This document shows, piece by piece, positions 1 through 8,672 of a stretch of DNA of 64,000 nt. The translations under genes were made by a program, and so were the position numbers. The notes under the pieces are model-generated. The model was not told the DNA's origin. It did no database searches and saw only the letters and a list, made by a program, of their open reading frames with translations. Numbering within the stretch: the first letter of the stretch is position 1; the number at the start of each line of letters is the position of its first letter. This stretch comes from Bacillota bacterium (GTDB lineage Bacteria > Bacillota > Clostridia > Acetivibrionales > JAFADI01): positions 1 to 64,000 of the forward strand of contig JAFADI010000100.1 of NCBI GenBank assembly GCA_023424965.1. Direction: 5' to 3'.

Positions 1-115
1 GACTGCCCACCTCGTTCATTGCCAATGCGGTAAAGAATGTTCCTAAGCTCTGTGCCCTGGCTGAATCCTCTCCATATTTCTCATTGAAATAACTGAAAAT
101 TGTATCTTTTGGCAT
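1..115 (-). CDS. Hypothetical protein, 5' fragment cut by window edge
   Basis: An open frame starts at ATG 115 and runs leftward off the window. About 38 residues are visible, beginning MPKDTIFSYFNEKYGE and continuing with a mixed hydrophobic stretch. A good ribosome site (AGGGGGA) lies 6-7 bases before the ATG, which supports a real start. I do not recognise the family from so short a piece. The upstream region carries two copies of a (A/T)TTCACTATA-like motif near 205-235, which may be promoter or operator sequence for this gene. Confidence 0.5.
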   Translation of the reverse strand, partial: MPKDTIFSYFNEKYGEDSARAQSLGTFFTALAMNEVGS

Positions 116-686
116 GCCTTTTCCCCCTATATATTGTAATTTAACTTTTTTATTAGCTTATCAGTTCTTCCCCATGTGAATCATATTATCTACACAGTAT
201 AATTTCACTATAAAAATAGGCATAGTTCACTATACTCCTATCATAAACTCTAAACATTTAAAATTTTGAGTGAATAATTTATACTTAAAAAATTATATGA
301 ATTTGCTATATAATTTCAAAACATTTCAAACATTAAAAATTAGGGGAAAGTTACCCGCTAGCATTATATCCATCTATCACAGGCAATTTTTCAAAAGAAA
401 AACCAGTTGCATTGTTGTTATATTCCAAAATATATATAGGAGGCAGAAGTAATTACTGTAACAAAGTTATTTTCACATTCATCATCTTCTAAAACTTACA
501 ATTTCCATTTAATTATGCAAAAATAGTTAAAATTTATTTTCATTTATGGATTTTATCATACATTTATTCCATTTTCTACTACTAAATTTCGACATTATTC
601 TACGCAATTTTAACTTTTTCTTTCCATTGATTTTACCCCTTTTTTATGATAGAATTTTTGCATTCTGTTTTTTGGGGGTGATCACG
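116..686. other. AT-rich intergenic region
   Basis: About 570 bases of strongly AT-rich sequence lie between the divergent left-edge gene and the small membrane-protein gene. A short open frame at 270-452 has the composition of random AT-rich DNA and no ribosome site. The segment around 215-232 contains the small palindrome ATAGTTCACTAT. I see no RNA gene or mobile element here. Confidence 0.5.
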
Positions 687-809
687 GTGAATCCGTCGAT
701 ATACATTGCTTTAGGAATGATTGTGGCTCTGGGAGCCTTGTTTTTCTTTTTAATGCGCTCTGCTGACAAGCACCTCAACTCAATGAAAACCAAGCCAAAA
801 AGAAGGTAA
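687..809 (+). CDS. Small single-pass membrane protein (40 aa)
   Basis: A GTG start at 687 is preceded by a GGGGGTGA ribosome site. The frame is open further upstream, but that part is translated AT-rich noise (runs of F, L, I), so the GTG is preferred. The 40-residue product has one hydrophobic segment (about residues 5-24), followed by a basic tail ending KPKRR, so an N-out/C-in single-pass topology is likely. A rho-independent terminator follows immediately, so it appears to be its own transcription unit ahead of the DUF3842 gene. Function is unknown. Confidence 0.55.
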   Translation: MNPSIYIALGMIVALGALFFFLMRSADKHLNSMKTKPKRR

Positions 810-811
810 AT

Positions 812-843
812 AAAACGAGGGGAGAACTTGCCCTCGTTTTTTT
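812..843 (+). terminator. Rho-independent terminator
   Basis: The stem AAAACGAGGG / CCCTCGTTTT has a short loop and is followed by a T-run. It sits directly after the 40-aa gene stop. Confidence 0.85.
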
Positions 844-870
844 CATAGAAATAAATTTTTGGAGGACGAC

Positions 871-1287
871 ATGCGTATCGCAGTAATTGACGGTCAGGGC
901 GGAGGAATCGGCAAGACCGTTGTAGAAAAGCTGAGAAAAGAACTTCCGGAGGATGTATCCATCCTTGCCCTGGGTACCAATGCCCTCGCCGCCGCTTTGA
1001 TGCTTAAGGCGGGAGCACATGAGGGTGCTTCCGGTGAAAATGCCATCGTTTATAATGCGGCAAAGGTGGACATCATCGTCGGTGTCATCGGGATCATCGC
1101 GGCAAATTCCATGCTGGGCGAGCTGACTCCCCTCATGGCAAAAGCGGTTTCCGAAAGTCCCGCCAGAAAGGTTTTGATTCCATTGAATCGCTGCAATATC
1201 GATATCGCCGGGGTGAAGAACGAGCCTCTGCCCTGTCATATCGACAGCGCCGTAGAGATTGTGAAAAGTATATGCCTGTCAAGGTGA
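871..1287 (+). CDS. DUF3842 family protein
   Basis: The product is 138 residues. It begins MRIAVIDGQGGGIGK, the glycine-rich N-terminus typical of the DUF3842 family of Firmicutes, and looks like a small Rossmann-type nucleotide-binding fold. Hydrophobic beta/alpha alternation continues through a second glycine/alanine-rich stretch (VDIIVGVIGIIAANSM). A GGAGG site five bases before ATG 871 fixes the start; an upstream in-frame TTG has no such support. The biochemical role is not known. The gene is convergent with cobS, only 42 bases apart, and I see no strong terminator between them. Confidence 0.8.
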   Translation: MRIAVIDGQGGGIGKTVVEKLRKELPEDVSILALGTNALAAALMLKAGAHEGASGENAIVYNAAKVDIIVGVIGIIAANSMLGELTPLMAKAVSESPARKVLIPLNRCNIDIAGVKNEPLPCHIDSAVEIVKSICLSR

Positions 1288-1329
1288 TTTGCAAAATTCA
1301 AAGAACTTTTCGTTTCATGCAGTGTTTCC

Positions 1330-2082
1330 CTACAGCTTTATAAACAGATAGGCCGCTGCCAGAAACAGCGTTTGATTGATCTCACAGACCGCCCCCAGAA
1401 TATCCCCTGTGGTTCCACCGATCTTCCTGCTGAAAAATTTCGTCGAGGCAATGGCCGCAGCGTAGGGGATGGTGCACCACAGCAGCCCTTCCAGTCCTTT
1501 TACCGCATAAAAGATCATCCCATAAATGATTGTACCGGCAATCACTTCTCTTTTGCCGCAGTACTCGATAAAGGATTTGCCCAGTCCGGCGCCGCTCCTG
1601 GCATAGGTGGATATTCCCGACCCCAGCAGGGAGCCTATTCTTCCGGCGGCCGGCATGAGCACCAATACATAGACTGCACTTTGTCCGTCAAAAGAGGCCA
1701 GGAGTGCACTATTCAAAAGCAGCAGGCTGGCAACGGCCAGCACGGCATTGGTGCCCACCCTGCTGTCCCGCATGATTTCCAGCATCTTTTCCCTGGGCCG
1801 GTTGGAGAAAATGCCGTCAAAGGTATCCCCCAGGCCATCCAGGTGGATTCCTCCCGTCAGCAGGATGTAAACAACCATCACCAGTACGGAAGTAACAGCA
1901 GCAGGAAACAAAAAGCTCAAAAGGAAATAGGCCCCCGCCAGGATACAGCCCAGCAGCAGCCCCACCACAGGGGCAAACACAAGCCCCTTGCCAAAGTCCT
2001 CTTCCTTAACCTCCAGCTTCACGGGAAGGGGTATCGTTGTGAGAAACTGCACCATCAGTACAAAGCGCTTTAAATATACCAT
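1330..2082 (-). CDS. cobS: Adenosylcobinamide-GDP ribazoletransferase (cobalamin-5'-phosphate synthase)
   Basis: This membrane enzyme joins adenosylcobinamide-GDP to alpha-ribazole (phosphate), the last assembly step of the nucleotide loop. The 250-residue product has the family signature GGIHLDGLGDTFDG around residue 77, with acidic metal-binding residues, and several hydrophobic segments. The length is normal for CobS. It is the last gene of the minus-strand cobalamin operon, separated from cobU by a 172-bp inverted-repeat element. Confidence 0.95.
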   Translation of the reverse strand: MVYLKRFVLMVQFLTTIPLPVKLEVKEEDFGKGLVFAPVVGLLLGCILAGAYFLLSFLFPAAVTSVLVMVVYILLTGGIHLDGLGDTFDGIFSNRPREKMLEIMRDSRVGTNAVLAVASLLLLNSALLASFDGQSAVYVLVLMPAAGRIGSLLGSGISTYARSGAGLGKSFIEYCGKREVIAGTIIYGMIFYAVKGLEGLLWCTIPYAAAIASTKFFSRKIGGTTGDILGAVCEINQTLFLAAAYLFIKL

Positions 2083-2150
2083 ATTTTCTTCCTCATTAAC
2101 CCATACAATTTATTTCTAGCTGCGGCAAACTATTTGTACTATGTTAAAAT

Positions 2151-2322
2151 GGCATTGTTTATTCCAAAAAGGCTTCAAAGCACTCAGTGCAATTAAAAAC
2201 AGAAGATCATTGGCACGAAAGTAAGAGGTCCTTACTTTCGGGTCATCCCAGTCTGTTTCCCATTGGTTTTGTGCCTCGAAGCATTCCTCATAGAGTGAAG
2301 CCTTTTTTCCATAAATAATGCC
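2151..2322 (-). mobile_element. 172-bp MITE-like element, copy A
   Basis: A 172-bp unit is bounded by 26-bp terminal inverted repeats (GGCATT...AAAAGGCTTC at each end, about 22 of 26 matching). It fills the cobS-cobU gap. A second copy of the same length lies inverted at 17604-17775, about 89-90% identical by hand alignment. In this copy a 71-codon frame crosses the whole element; copy B has stops in the equivalent frame, so a protein is doubtful. No clear target-site duplication is visible. It may be a non-autonomous transposable element. Confidence 0.75.
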
Positions 2323-2346
2323 TTTTACCAATATAACAAAGTAGTA

Positions 2347-2904
2347 CTATTTTATCTTCACGGGAATTCCCGAAACGCACAGGTATACTTCGTCCGCCGT
2401 TCGCGCCAGCACCTGGTTCCCCCGGCCCGCCACATCGCGGAAGACTCTCGCCGACTTGTGCTCCGGTACCACGCCCATTCCGATTTCATTGGTGACCACA
2501 ACAAAGGGGACCGGTGAAGCCTTGACGGCCTCCAGAAGCGAGTTTATCTGAAGCAGCACATGCTTCTCAACCTCTTCGGCGGCCCTATCGTCCAGCTTGT
2601 CCAGGTCCGGGCATTTTTCCAGCATCAGGTTGGCAGCCATCACGGTGATGCAGTCCAGCAGCACGGCGGATTTTGTCGCCAGCCTCCCTTCCACATGCCT
2701 GTCCAGGTCCTTATAGGCCTCGAGGGTCTCCCAGTCGGAAGGCCTGCGCTCCCTGTGCTTTTTCACCCGCTCCTTCATTTCCTCATCAAAGGGTATCGAC
2801 GTGGCGATATACAATACATTGTCGCCAAAGCCTCCGGCCAGTTCTTCCGCATAGGAGCTTTTACCGCTCCTGGCACCGCCGGTAACCAGTATCAACCTGC
2901 CCAT
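2347..2904 (-). CDS. cobU: Adenosylcobinamide kinase / adenosylcobinamide-phosphate guanylyltransferase
   Basis: This bifunctional enzyme phosphorylates adenosylcobinamide and then transfers GMP from GTP to give adenosylcobinamide-GDP, the CobS substrate. The 185-residue product has an N-terminal P-loop GGARSGKS (residues about 8-15). It also has a KKHRERRP segment containing the histidine that carries GMP in this family. The start is placed at the ATG five bases after GGAGG, four codons inside the longest frame. It lies downstream of cobD in the same operon. Confidence 0.95.
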   Translation of the reverse strand: MGRLILVTGGARSGKSSYAEELAGGFGDNVLYIATSIPFDEEMKERVKKHRERRPSDWETLEAYKDLDRHVEGRLATKSAVLLDCITVMAANLMLEKCPDLDKLDDRAAEEVEKHVLLQINSLLEAVKASPVPFVVVTNEIGMGVVPEHKSARVFRDVAGRGNQVLARTADEVYLCVSGIPVKIK

Positions 2905-2960
2905 ATTATCCTCCATTGCTCTCTATATCATTTTCTGTTGTCCTTCTCCATGCTGGGGTC

Positions 2961-2990
2961 TTAAAAGCCTTTTGGAGAATAAACAATGCC
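2961..2990. repeat. Remnant end of the 172-bp element
   Basis: The bases reading AAAAGCCTTTTGGAGAATAAA and on to CAATGCC match one terminus of the 172-bp elements at 2151 and 17604. No matching second end is visible nearby. It lies between cobD and cobU and looks like a solo or deleted copy. Confidence 0.5.
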
Positions 2991-3032
2991 TTTTTGACAC
3001 CATACAGTTAAAATTTGCCCCTTATACAGTAT

Positions 3033-4142
3033 TTATCGCGGCACCGCAGAGGCCAGCACCTGCCGGAACGTTTCCAGGGCCCGGATATTGCTGGCCCTGT
3101 CCTTTACAGCCAGCCGGGCAAAGCTTCCGTCCAGAAATTCAAAATTGCCCGCATCCCTGATCAGCACACCCTTCGATGCCATACGGTCTTTAAGCTCGGA
3201 GGAAGTCATGGTACCTTCCGTAAGCTTTAACAGAACAAAATTTGTCTCAGGTTTATAGACTTTTATCCCCGGGAGCTTTTGAAGCTCTCCGTAAAACCAG
3301 GACAGCTCTCGGCAAAGCCATTGGGAGGTTTTCTCCCGGTACTCGCCCGAAACCCCAAGAAATTCTCCCACAGAGCAGGCGAGACCGTTTACCGACCAGG
3401 GCAGCTTGTTGTCCCACATCCTGCCCACAAGCCCGGAGTTTCCGATGCCATAGCCCAGCCGTAAGCCGGGAATGGCGAAAAGCTTCGTAAATGCCCGGAT
3501 AACAAACAGATTGTCGTAATATTTACAGTATTCCACCATGGAATTGCCGTTCCCGACCTCTGTCATTTCGATAAAAGCTTCATCGATGATCACGTGGATG
3601 CCTTTGCTTTTTGAAGACTCCGCCAGGCGCAGCAGCTCCTCCTTTGCAATTAAAGCCGACGTGGGGTTGTTGGGGTTGCACAGCATTACCACATCCATGT
3701 CCTTTTCCAGTTCTCCCAGCAGCTCCTCCATGTCCAGCCTGAAATCATTTTCCTCCCTGAGCCTGTGATAGCGGATGCTGGCTCCTGTGCGCCCTGCTGC
3801 GGCGGCATATTCGGAAAAGGTGGGGGCCGGAATGAGGATCTTCCCGGGCCTTAAAACGTCCAAATGCAAAAAAATGATTTCCGAGGCGCCGTTTCCCACA
3901 ATGATATTTTCCCCCGGCACATCCAGGTAGGCCGAAATCCCGGCTTTCAGGCTCCCGCAGTCCGGGTCCGGATAGCTGGTCAGGCTGTCCAGTCTCGAAA
4001 GGATAAGCTCCCTGAGCTTGTCCGGTACGCCCAGGGGATTGATATTGGCACTGAAGTCCAGCAAGTCTTCCGTGGATATGCCATACCTTTCCGAAGCCTT
4101 ATAGATATCTCCTCCGTGAGGATTTATTTTCCCTTTGTGCAT
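3033..4142 (-). CDS. cobD: Threonine-phosphate decarboxylase, PLP-dependent
   Basis: The product is a fold-type I aminotransferase-like enzyme of 369 residues, close to L-threonine-O-3-phosphate decarboxylase. That enzyme makes the (R)-1-amino-2-propanol phosphate arm of cobalamin. Visible features are the N-terminal HGGDIY and DFSANINPLG segments, the NPNNPTS motif that holds the cofactor, the DEAF aspartate, and the PLP-lysine region RAFTKLFAIPGLRLGYG. It is close to HisC in sequence, but its place between cbiB and cobU in a cobalamin operon decides the assignment. Confidence 0.92.
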   Translation of the reverse strand: MHKGKINPHGGDIYKASERYGISTEDLLDFSANINPLGVPDKLRELILSRLDSLTSYPDPDCGSLKAGISAYLDVPGENIIVGNGASEIIFLHLDVLRPGKILIPAPTFSEYAAAAGRTGASIRYHRLREENDFRLDMEELLGELEKDMDVVMLCNPNNPTSALIAKEELLRLAESSKSKGIHVIIDEAFIEMTEVGNGNSMVEYCKYYDNLFVIRAFTKLFAIPGLRLGYGIGNSGLVGRMWDNKLPWSVNGLACSVGEFLGVSGEYREKTSQWLCRELSWFYGELQKLPGIKVYKPETNFVLLKLTEGTMTSSELKDRMASKGVLIRDAGNFEFLDGSFARLAVKDRASNIRALETFRQVLASAVPR

Positions 4143-4151
4143 TTGGTCTCC

Positions 4152-5162
4152 TTAATAAATCACCTTTATAAGTGCCAGTGCCGCCAGTGCACCCAGCAGC
4201 AAGGCAAGAGCGGAACTGACATGCATGAGCCTGACGGTCCTGGGAATATCCTTTTTGTCGATTTCCCTGTCCGGGTCTCCAATGGTGGGTTTCTCCACCG
4301 CTTTGCCGAAGTATACGTTGGTCCCTCCGATCCTTATGCCCAGCGCTCCGGCGGTGGCAGCCTCAGGATAGGCACAGTTGGGGCTTTTGTGATTTCTCCT
4401 GTCACGCAGCATGATCACAAAGCTTTTTTTGAAATCAAGGCCGCAGAGAAAAGCACCCAACGGCATCAAAATTCCCGACAGCCTTGCAGGGAGGTAATTC
4501 GCCGCGTCATCGGTTTTTGCCGAAGCCCTTCCCAGGTGGATATACTTTTCATTCATGTAGCCCACCATGGAATCCAGGGTGCTGATTGCCTTGAAAGCAT
4601 AGACCAGTGGGGCACCCAATCCCGCAACAGAACCCGCCAGAGCATAAAACAGCGGTGAAATCACGCCGTCCACCGTATTTTCCGCCGTTGTCTCCACCAC
4701 TCCCCGGATGATTTCCTTTTCATCCAGCCCTTCGGTGTCCCTGCCCACCAGCATTGCCAGCTGCTTCCTTGACCGGTCCATGTCCCCCGACTCCAGGGCC
4801 CTGTATACCTTGCCGGCTTCATCCCCAAGACACCTGGCGGCCAGGGCGGAATAAATAAAATAGATGTTTACCCCATGAAAAGCCAGGGGATGGACTAGCG
4901 CAGCAAGCTTCAACAGGAGCAGAACAACCGAAAAGGCCACGGCAACCACAAAGACCATCAGCACAATGCCTGCACGCCGTTCGGCTCCGGCTGCCTTTTC
5001 TCCTTCCTGCCCACCTGCTTTTACGGATTTTCTCAGGAAGTTCTCCGTTCTTTTTATCAGTGCTCCGATGAACCTGACGGGATGGGGAAGCCAGTAGGGG
5101 TCCCCTACCATCAAGTCAATACAATATGCAATTACTACATCCAGAATCAGATATTCCGTCAA
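4152..5162 (-). CDS. cbiB: Adenosylcobinamide-phosphate synthase (aminopropanol attachment)
   Basis: This integral membrane protein attaches aminopropanol (phosphate) to cobyric acid. The 336-residue product has the family block VGDPYWLPHPVRFIGALI near the N-terminus, the VETTAENTVDGVISPLFYA segment and several membrane helices. The start is a TTG at 5162, seven bases after an AAAGGAGG site. The open frame continues 28 codons upstream, but that part has no ribosome site and no family resemblance. It directly precedes cobD. Confidence 0.93.
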   Translation of the reverse strand: MTEYLILDVVIAYCIDLMVGDPYWLPHPVRFIGALIKRTENFLRKSVKAGGQEGEKAAGAERRAGIVLMVFVVAVAFSVVLLLLKLAALVHPLAFHGVNIYFIYSALAARCLGDEAGKVYRALESGDMDRSRKQLAMLVGRDTEGLDEKEIIRGVVETTAENTVDGVISPLFYALAGSVAGLGAPLVYAFKAISTLDSMVGYMNEKYIHLGRASAKTDDAANYLPARLSGILMPLGAFLCGLDFKKSFVIMLRDRRNHKSPNCAYPEAATAGALGIRIGGTNVYFGKAVEKPTIGDPDREIDKKDIPRTVRLMHVSSALALLLGALAALALIKVIY

Positions 5163-5267
5163 AAGGGGACCTCCTTTGTTCAGGGGATACTCCTGCTTTT
5201 GGGGCACCGTTGCTGCCGGTGCATCAAGGTTAAGGACTCTTCCCATCTACTGCCTGCGGATGCTTGA

Positions 5268-5380
5268 AGTTGGGAACAACGATGACTCATTGTCACAGCA
5301 AAACGGATGAAAACAAATAGTTTTCACACTGGCCGTCCCCCATCACAACAGAATGTGTCAAAGAACCGTCCCCTGTCACA
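5268..5380. repeat. Intergenic ~110-bp repeat, copy 1
   Basis: This block closely matches 21106-21209 in the same orientation. Shared parts include AACAACGATG, CATTGTCACAGCAAAA, GGATGAAAACAAA, GTTTTCACACTGG and the tail GTGTCAAAGAACCGTCCCCTG. Copy 1 has a short insertion before the tail. The tail is the GGGGACGGTTCTTTGACAC motif seen in intergenic repeats of many Clostridia. It lies between cbiB and cobQ and overlaps the last few bases of cobQ. Confidence 0.8.
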
Positions 5381-6968
5381 GCTGTTCCCTCTTCTTCAGC
5401 CCCGCAATTTCATATATCTTATCCATATCCAGGTTTGCCCTCAGCATATCTGCCAGCCTGTCATACTGCAGATCCTTATATGCCTTGAAGTCATGAACTC
5501 CGGCGTTTTCAAGCCCCGCCAGCCCCTTCCGCCTTCTGAGGTTATTGATGAACCCCCTTGTAAAGTCCAGATTATCGAAAATCCCATGGATATAAGTTCC
5601 GAATACGTTTCCTTCTTTGTTGGTGATGCCACCCACGGAGGTCTCCTCTTTTTCCAGCACCCGGTCGATGACAAGAAAGGTCCGGCAGTCTTCCAGATAT
5701 TCCGTTGTTCCCATATGGATTTCATAGCCTTCCATCCGGCTGCCTTTCAAGCCCTCCAGCAAACCGCAGCCTTCCGTAACGGCTCCGCTCACCTGGGTCG
5801 TTGTCTTCCTTTGCCGGAACAGGGTTTTTGTGTTGAGAAGCCCCATTCCACCGATCTTCAGCAAATCCGACTCCGTCCTGCAGGGATCTTCGATTTCCCG
5901 GCCCAGCATCTGATAGCCGCCGCAAATTCCAAAAATGACGGCACCTTTCTCATGAAGCCTTTTTATTTCCTGCTCCATGCCGGAATTCCGAAGGAAAAGC
6001 ATGTCCTCGATGGTATTCTTCGAACCGGGCAGCAGGATGACATCCGGACTGCCAAGCTCCGAAAGCCTGTCTACATAGCGGACCTCCACATCCTCCAGGT
6101 TTTCCAGTGCGTTGAAATCGGTAAAATTGGACATGCGGGGAGTTTTCACCACGGCGATGTCAATTCCCGCCTTTGTGGAACGGCCCGCCGCCGCAAATTT
6201 TTCCGCAAGGCTGTCCTCATCCTCGATGTTCAGCTTTGTATAGGGGAGGACCCCAAGGACCGGGACTTTGATGATGTCCTCAAGCATTTTGAGGCCGGGT
6301 TTCAGTATTTCCACATCCCCCCGGAACTTATTGATGATGACGCCCTTCACCCTTGCCTTTTCCTCCTCGGAAAGCAGCAGCATGGTGCCTGCAAGGGAGG
6401 CAAAAACTCCCCCTTTGTCAATATCGCCCACCAGAATGACAGGGCTGTCCGCAATCCCGGCCATCCCCATATTCACGATGTCCTTGTCCCGGAGGTTTAT
6501 TTCCGCGGGACTTCCCGCCCCCTCCAGAACCACAATGTCATTCTTCGCCGCCAGGCCGTCATATACCTCCCTGACCATATCCGCCAGTCTGGGCTTGAAA
6601 TCATGGTATTCCACCGCCGACATATTGCCGAACACCTGGCCCTGGAGGATGACCTGGGCCTTTTTGTCGGTGGTGGGCTTTAAAAGGATGGGGTTCATCT
6701 CAATGGAAGGCTCCTTGCCCGCAGCCTCCGCCTGGACTACCTGGGCCCTTCCCATTTCCTTTCCCTCCCGGGTGATGAAGGAATTGAGCGCCATGTTCTG
6801 GGACTTGAAGGGAGCCACCTCATAGCCATCCTGCTTGAATATCCTGCAAAGTCCGGCGGTGATGACACTTTTTCCTACGGAGGAGGCTGTGCCCTGTACC
6901 ATGATGCTTTTTGAGCGGAACCCGGGATTGTTTCCGCCTCCCTTCAAAGCCTGTGCTTCACCTGTCAT
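5376..6968 (-). CDS. cobQ: Cobyric acid synthase (glutamine-dependent amidase)
   Basis: This enzyme amidates the b, d, e and g side chains of adenosylcobyrinic acid a,c-diamide using glutamine and ATP. The 530-residue product has an N-terminal dethiobiotin-synthetase-like ATPase domain with P-loop QGTASSVGKS (about residues 25-34). Its C-terminal class I glutamine amidotransferase domain has the nucleophile region FGICGGYQMLG and a late YIHGIFDN histidine. The N-terminus is about 20 residues longer than usual, but the ATG at 6968 follows GGAGG. The CbiP/CobQ name depends on convention. Confidence 0.95.
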   Translation of the reverse strand: MTGEAQALKGGGNNPGFRSKSIMVQGTASSVGKSVITAGLCRIFKQDGYEVAPFKSQNMALNSFITREGKEMGRAQVVQAEAAGKEPSIEMNPILLKPTTDKKAQVILQGQVFGNMSAVEYHDFKPRLADMVREVYDGLAAKNDIVVLEGAGSPAEINLRDKDIVNMGMAGIADSPVILVGDIDKGGVFASLAGTMLLLSEEEKARVKGVIINKFRGDVEILKPGLKMLEDIIKVPVLGVLPYTKLNIEDEDSLAEKFAAAGRSTKAGIDIAVVKTPRMSNFTDFNALENLEDVEVRYVDRLSELGSPDVILLPGSKNTIEDMLFLRNSGMEQEIKRLHEKGAVIFGICGGYQMLGREIEDPCRTESDLLKIGGMGLLNTKTLFRQRKTTTQVSGAVTEGCGLLEGLKGSRMEGYEIHMGTTEYLEDCRTFLVIDRVLEKEETSVGGITNKEGNVFGTYIHGIFDNLDFTRGFINNLRRRKGLAGLENAGVHDFKAYKDLQYDRLADMLRANLDMDKIYEIAGLKKREQL

Positions 6969-6995
6969 AAACGTTGACCTCCATACCCCCGCGGC

Positions 6996-7358
6996 TCATG
7001 CGATGGAGTTTATCCTGTCGACGATAATCTCCGCCAGCTTGTCGTCGTCTCCGATGTGGCTGCTCATCCGGATTTCCACTTCCGGATATTTGGCCTTGAT
7101 TCCCTCCAGTTCTTCGGGGATGTCATAGGTGACATGCATGCCGTCGAAAATAAACATGGGCACGATACAGACCGTTCTCGCACCCTCCTGTACCAGTTGA
7201 TCGACGCCTTTTTCAAGGCTCATGTCGGAAAACTGGAGGAATGCCGGGGCAATAAGCTCCGCTCCTGTCTTTTTTCTGACCTTTTCCACCAGTGAACTGA
7301 GGATTTCTTCCGTCTCCTGTCTTTTGCTTCCGTGTGCCAAGATTAAAATTCCGTTCAT
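6996..7358 (-). CDS. cbiX: Sirohydrochlorin cobaltochelatase, short form
   Basis: This enzyme inserts cobalt into sirohydrochlorin, the committed step of the anaerobic corrin route. The 120-residue product is the small homodimeric CbiX(S) type. It shows the N-terminal ILAHGSKR motif with the metal-binding histidine and a second histidine in FDGMHVTYDIPEEL. The ATG at 7358 follows a GGAGA site; six further in-frame upstream codons are not needed. It sits between cobQ and hemL, linking tetrapyrrole supply to corrin synthesis. Confidence 0.92.
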   Translation of the reverse strand: MNGILILAHGSKRQETEEILSSLVEKVRKKTGAELIAPAFLQFSDMSLEKGVDQLVQEGARTVCIVPMFIFDGMHVTYDIPEELEGIKAKYPEVEIRMSSHIGDDDKLAEIIVDRINSIA

Positions 7359-7379
7359 CGTATCTCTCCGTTTCATATT

Positions 7380-8669
7380 TTATCCTAATGCGGCAAATGC
7401 CTTTTCCATAACCTCAATGGTTCTTTCAATGTCCCCGTCGGTATGTGCCGCCGACAGGAACAGGGCTTCGAACTGGGAAGGAGCGATGTACACGCCACCC
7501 TCCAGCATCCCGGCAAAATATTTTGCAAATCTCCGGGTATCCGCCTTGACGGCGGTTTTGTAGTTTATTACATCCTCTCCGGTAAAAAAGGCGCTTAAAA
7601 CCGAGCCGGCCCTGTTCACCTTCAAAGGAATGCCGTATCTGCCGGAACAGTTCAAAAATGCGTTTTCCAGGCTTTGGGCCTTCCTGCCCGCCGCTTCATA
7701 GATGGAGGGATTATCCCGCAGGATTTGCAGTGTTTTTATCCCGGCAGCCATGGCAACAGGATTTCCCGACAGGGTTCCCGCCTGGTAAACGGGGCCGCAG
7801 GGAGAAATCATCTCCATGATATCTTTCCGCCCTCCATAAGCGCCCACCGGCATTCCCCCTCCAATGATTTTTCCGAAGGTGGTAAGGTCGGGAATTATTC
7901 CGTAATAACCCTGGGCCCCGCCATAAGCCAGGCGGAAACCGGTAATCACCTCGTCGAAGATCAGCAGGGCCCCGCATTGCTCCGTCAGGCCCCGGAGAAG
8001 CCTCAGAAACTCAATATCCGGGAGCACCACTCCCATATTCCCCGCCACAGGTTCCACAACAACCGCGGCCAGTTCCTTTCCCACCGTTTCAAACAGGGCT
8101 TTTAACTCCCCGCAGTCGTTGTAGGAAGCCGTCAGTGTATTCCGGGCATAATCTGCCGGCACACCGGCACTGTCCGGAACCCCGGCCGTAAGGGCACCGG
8201 ACCCGGCCTTTACCAGCAGCCCGTCCGAGTGTCCGTGATAGCAGCCCTCAAATTTCAGTACCTTATCCCTTCCCGTGTAACCCCTGGCAAGGCGGATTGC
8301 GCTCATGACGGCTTCCGTCCCGGAGCTCACCATCCGGACCATTTCCACCGACGGGACCGCCCGGCAAATCAACTCCGCCAGCTCCACTTCCTTTTCCGTG
8401 GGAGCCCCAAAGCTTGTCCCTTCCCCGGCGGTCCTTTTTATCTCCTCGATGACCTCCGGATGCGCGTGTCCGAGGATCATGGGCCCCCAGGAGCCCACAT
8501 AGTCGATGTATTCGTTGCCGTCTTCGTCAAACACTTTTGAACCGGCGGCCCTCTTTATAAAGGGAGGCCTCAGTCCCACGGCCTTGAAGGCCCTCACGGG
8601 ACTGTTCACACCGCCCGGGATGATCCGGTTTGCCTTTTCAAACAACTCTTCCGACCTTTTTCTTTCCAT
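7380..8669 (-). CDS. hemL: Glutamate-1-semialdehyde 2,1-aminomutase
   Basis: This PLP enzyme converts glutamate-1-semialdehyde to 5-aminolevulinate in the C5 pathway. The 429-residue length is normal. Visible features are PGGVNSPVRAF at the N-terminus, SSGTEAVMSAIRLARGYTGR for phosphate binding, IFDEVITGFR with the pyridine-binding aspartate, and the PLP lysine in TTFGKIIGGGMPVGAYGG. An AGGGA ribosome site precedes ATG 8669. It follows hemB by three bases. Confidence 0.96.
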   Translation of the reverse strand: MERKRSEELFEKANRIIPGGVNSPVRAFKAVGLRPPFIKRAAGSKVFDEDGNEYIDYVGSWGPMILGHAHPEVIEEIKRTAGEGTSFGAPTEKEVELAELICRAVPSVEMVRMVSSGTEAVMSAIRLARGYTGRDKVLKFEGCYHGHSDGLLVKAGSGALTAGVPDSAGVPADYARNTLTASYNDCGELKALFETVGKELAAVVVEPVAGNMGVVLPDIEFLRLLRGLTEQCGALLIFDEVITGFRLAYGGAQGYYGIIPDLTTFGKIIGGGMPVGAYGGRKDIMEMISPCGPVYQAGTLSGNPVAMAAGIKTLQILRDNPSIYEAAGRKAQSLENAFLNCSGRYGIPLKVNRAGSVLSAFFTGEDVINYKTAVKADTRRFAKYFAGMLEGGVYIAPSQFEALFLSAAHTDGDIERTIEVMEKAFAALG

Positions 8670-8672
8670 ATT

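Noticed and set aside
270..452. 60-codon open frame in the AT-rich left region
   Set aside because: It has no ribosome site, and its composition is that of random AT-rich DNA (N, Y, K, F, I).
2116..2331. 71-codon frame across the 172-bp element
   Set aside because: The second copy of the element has in-frame stops, so I treat it as a repeat feature rather than a gene. A decayed small gene remains possible.
5307..6683. 458-codon frame opposite cobQ
   Set aside because: It is an antisense shadow of a clearly coding gene; its residues show no domain and no ribosome site is present.
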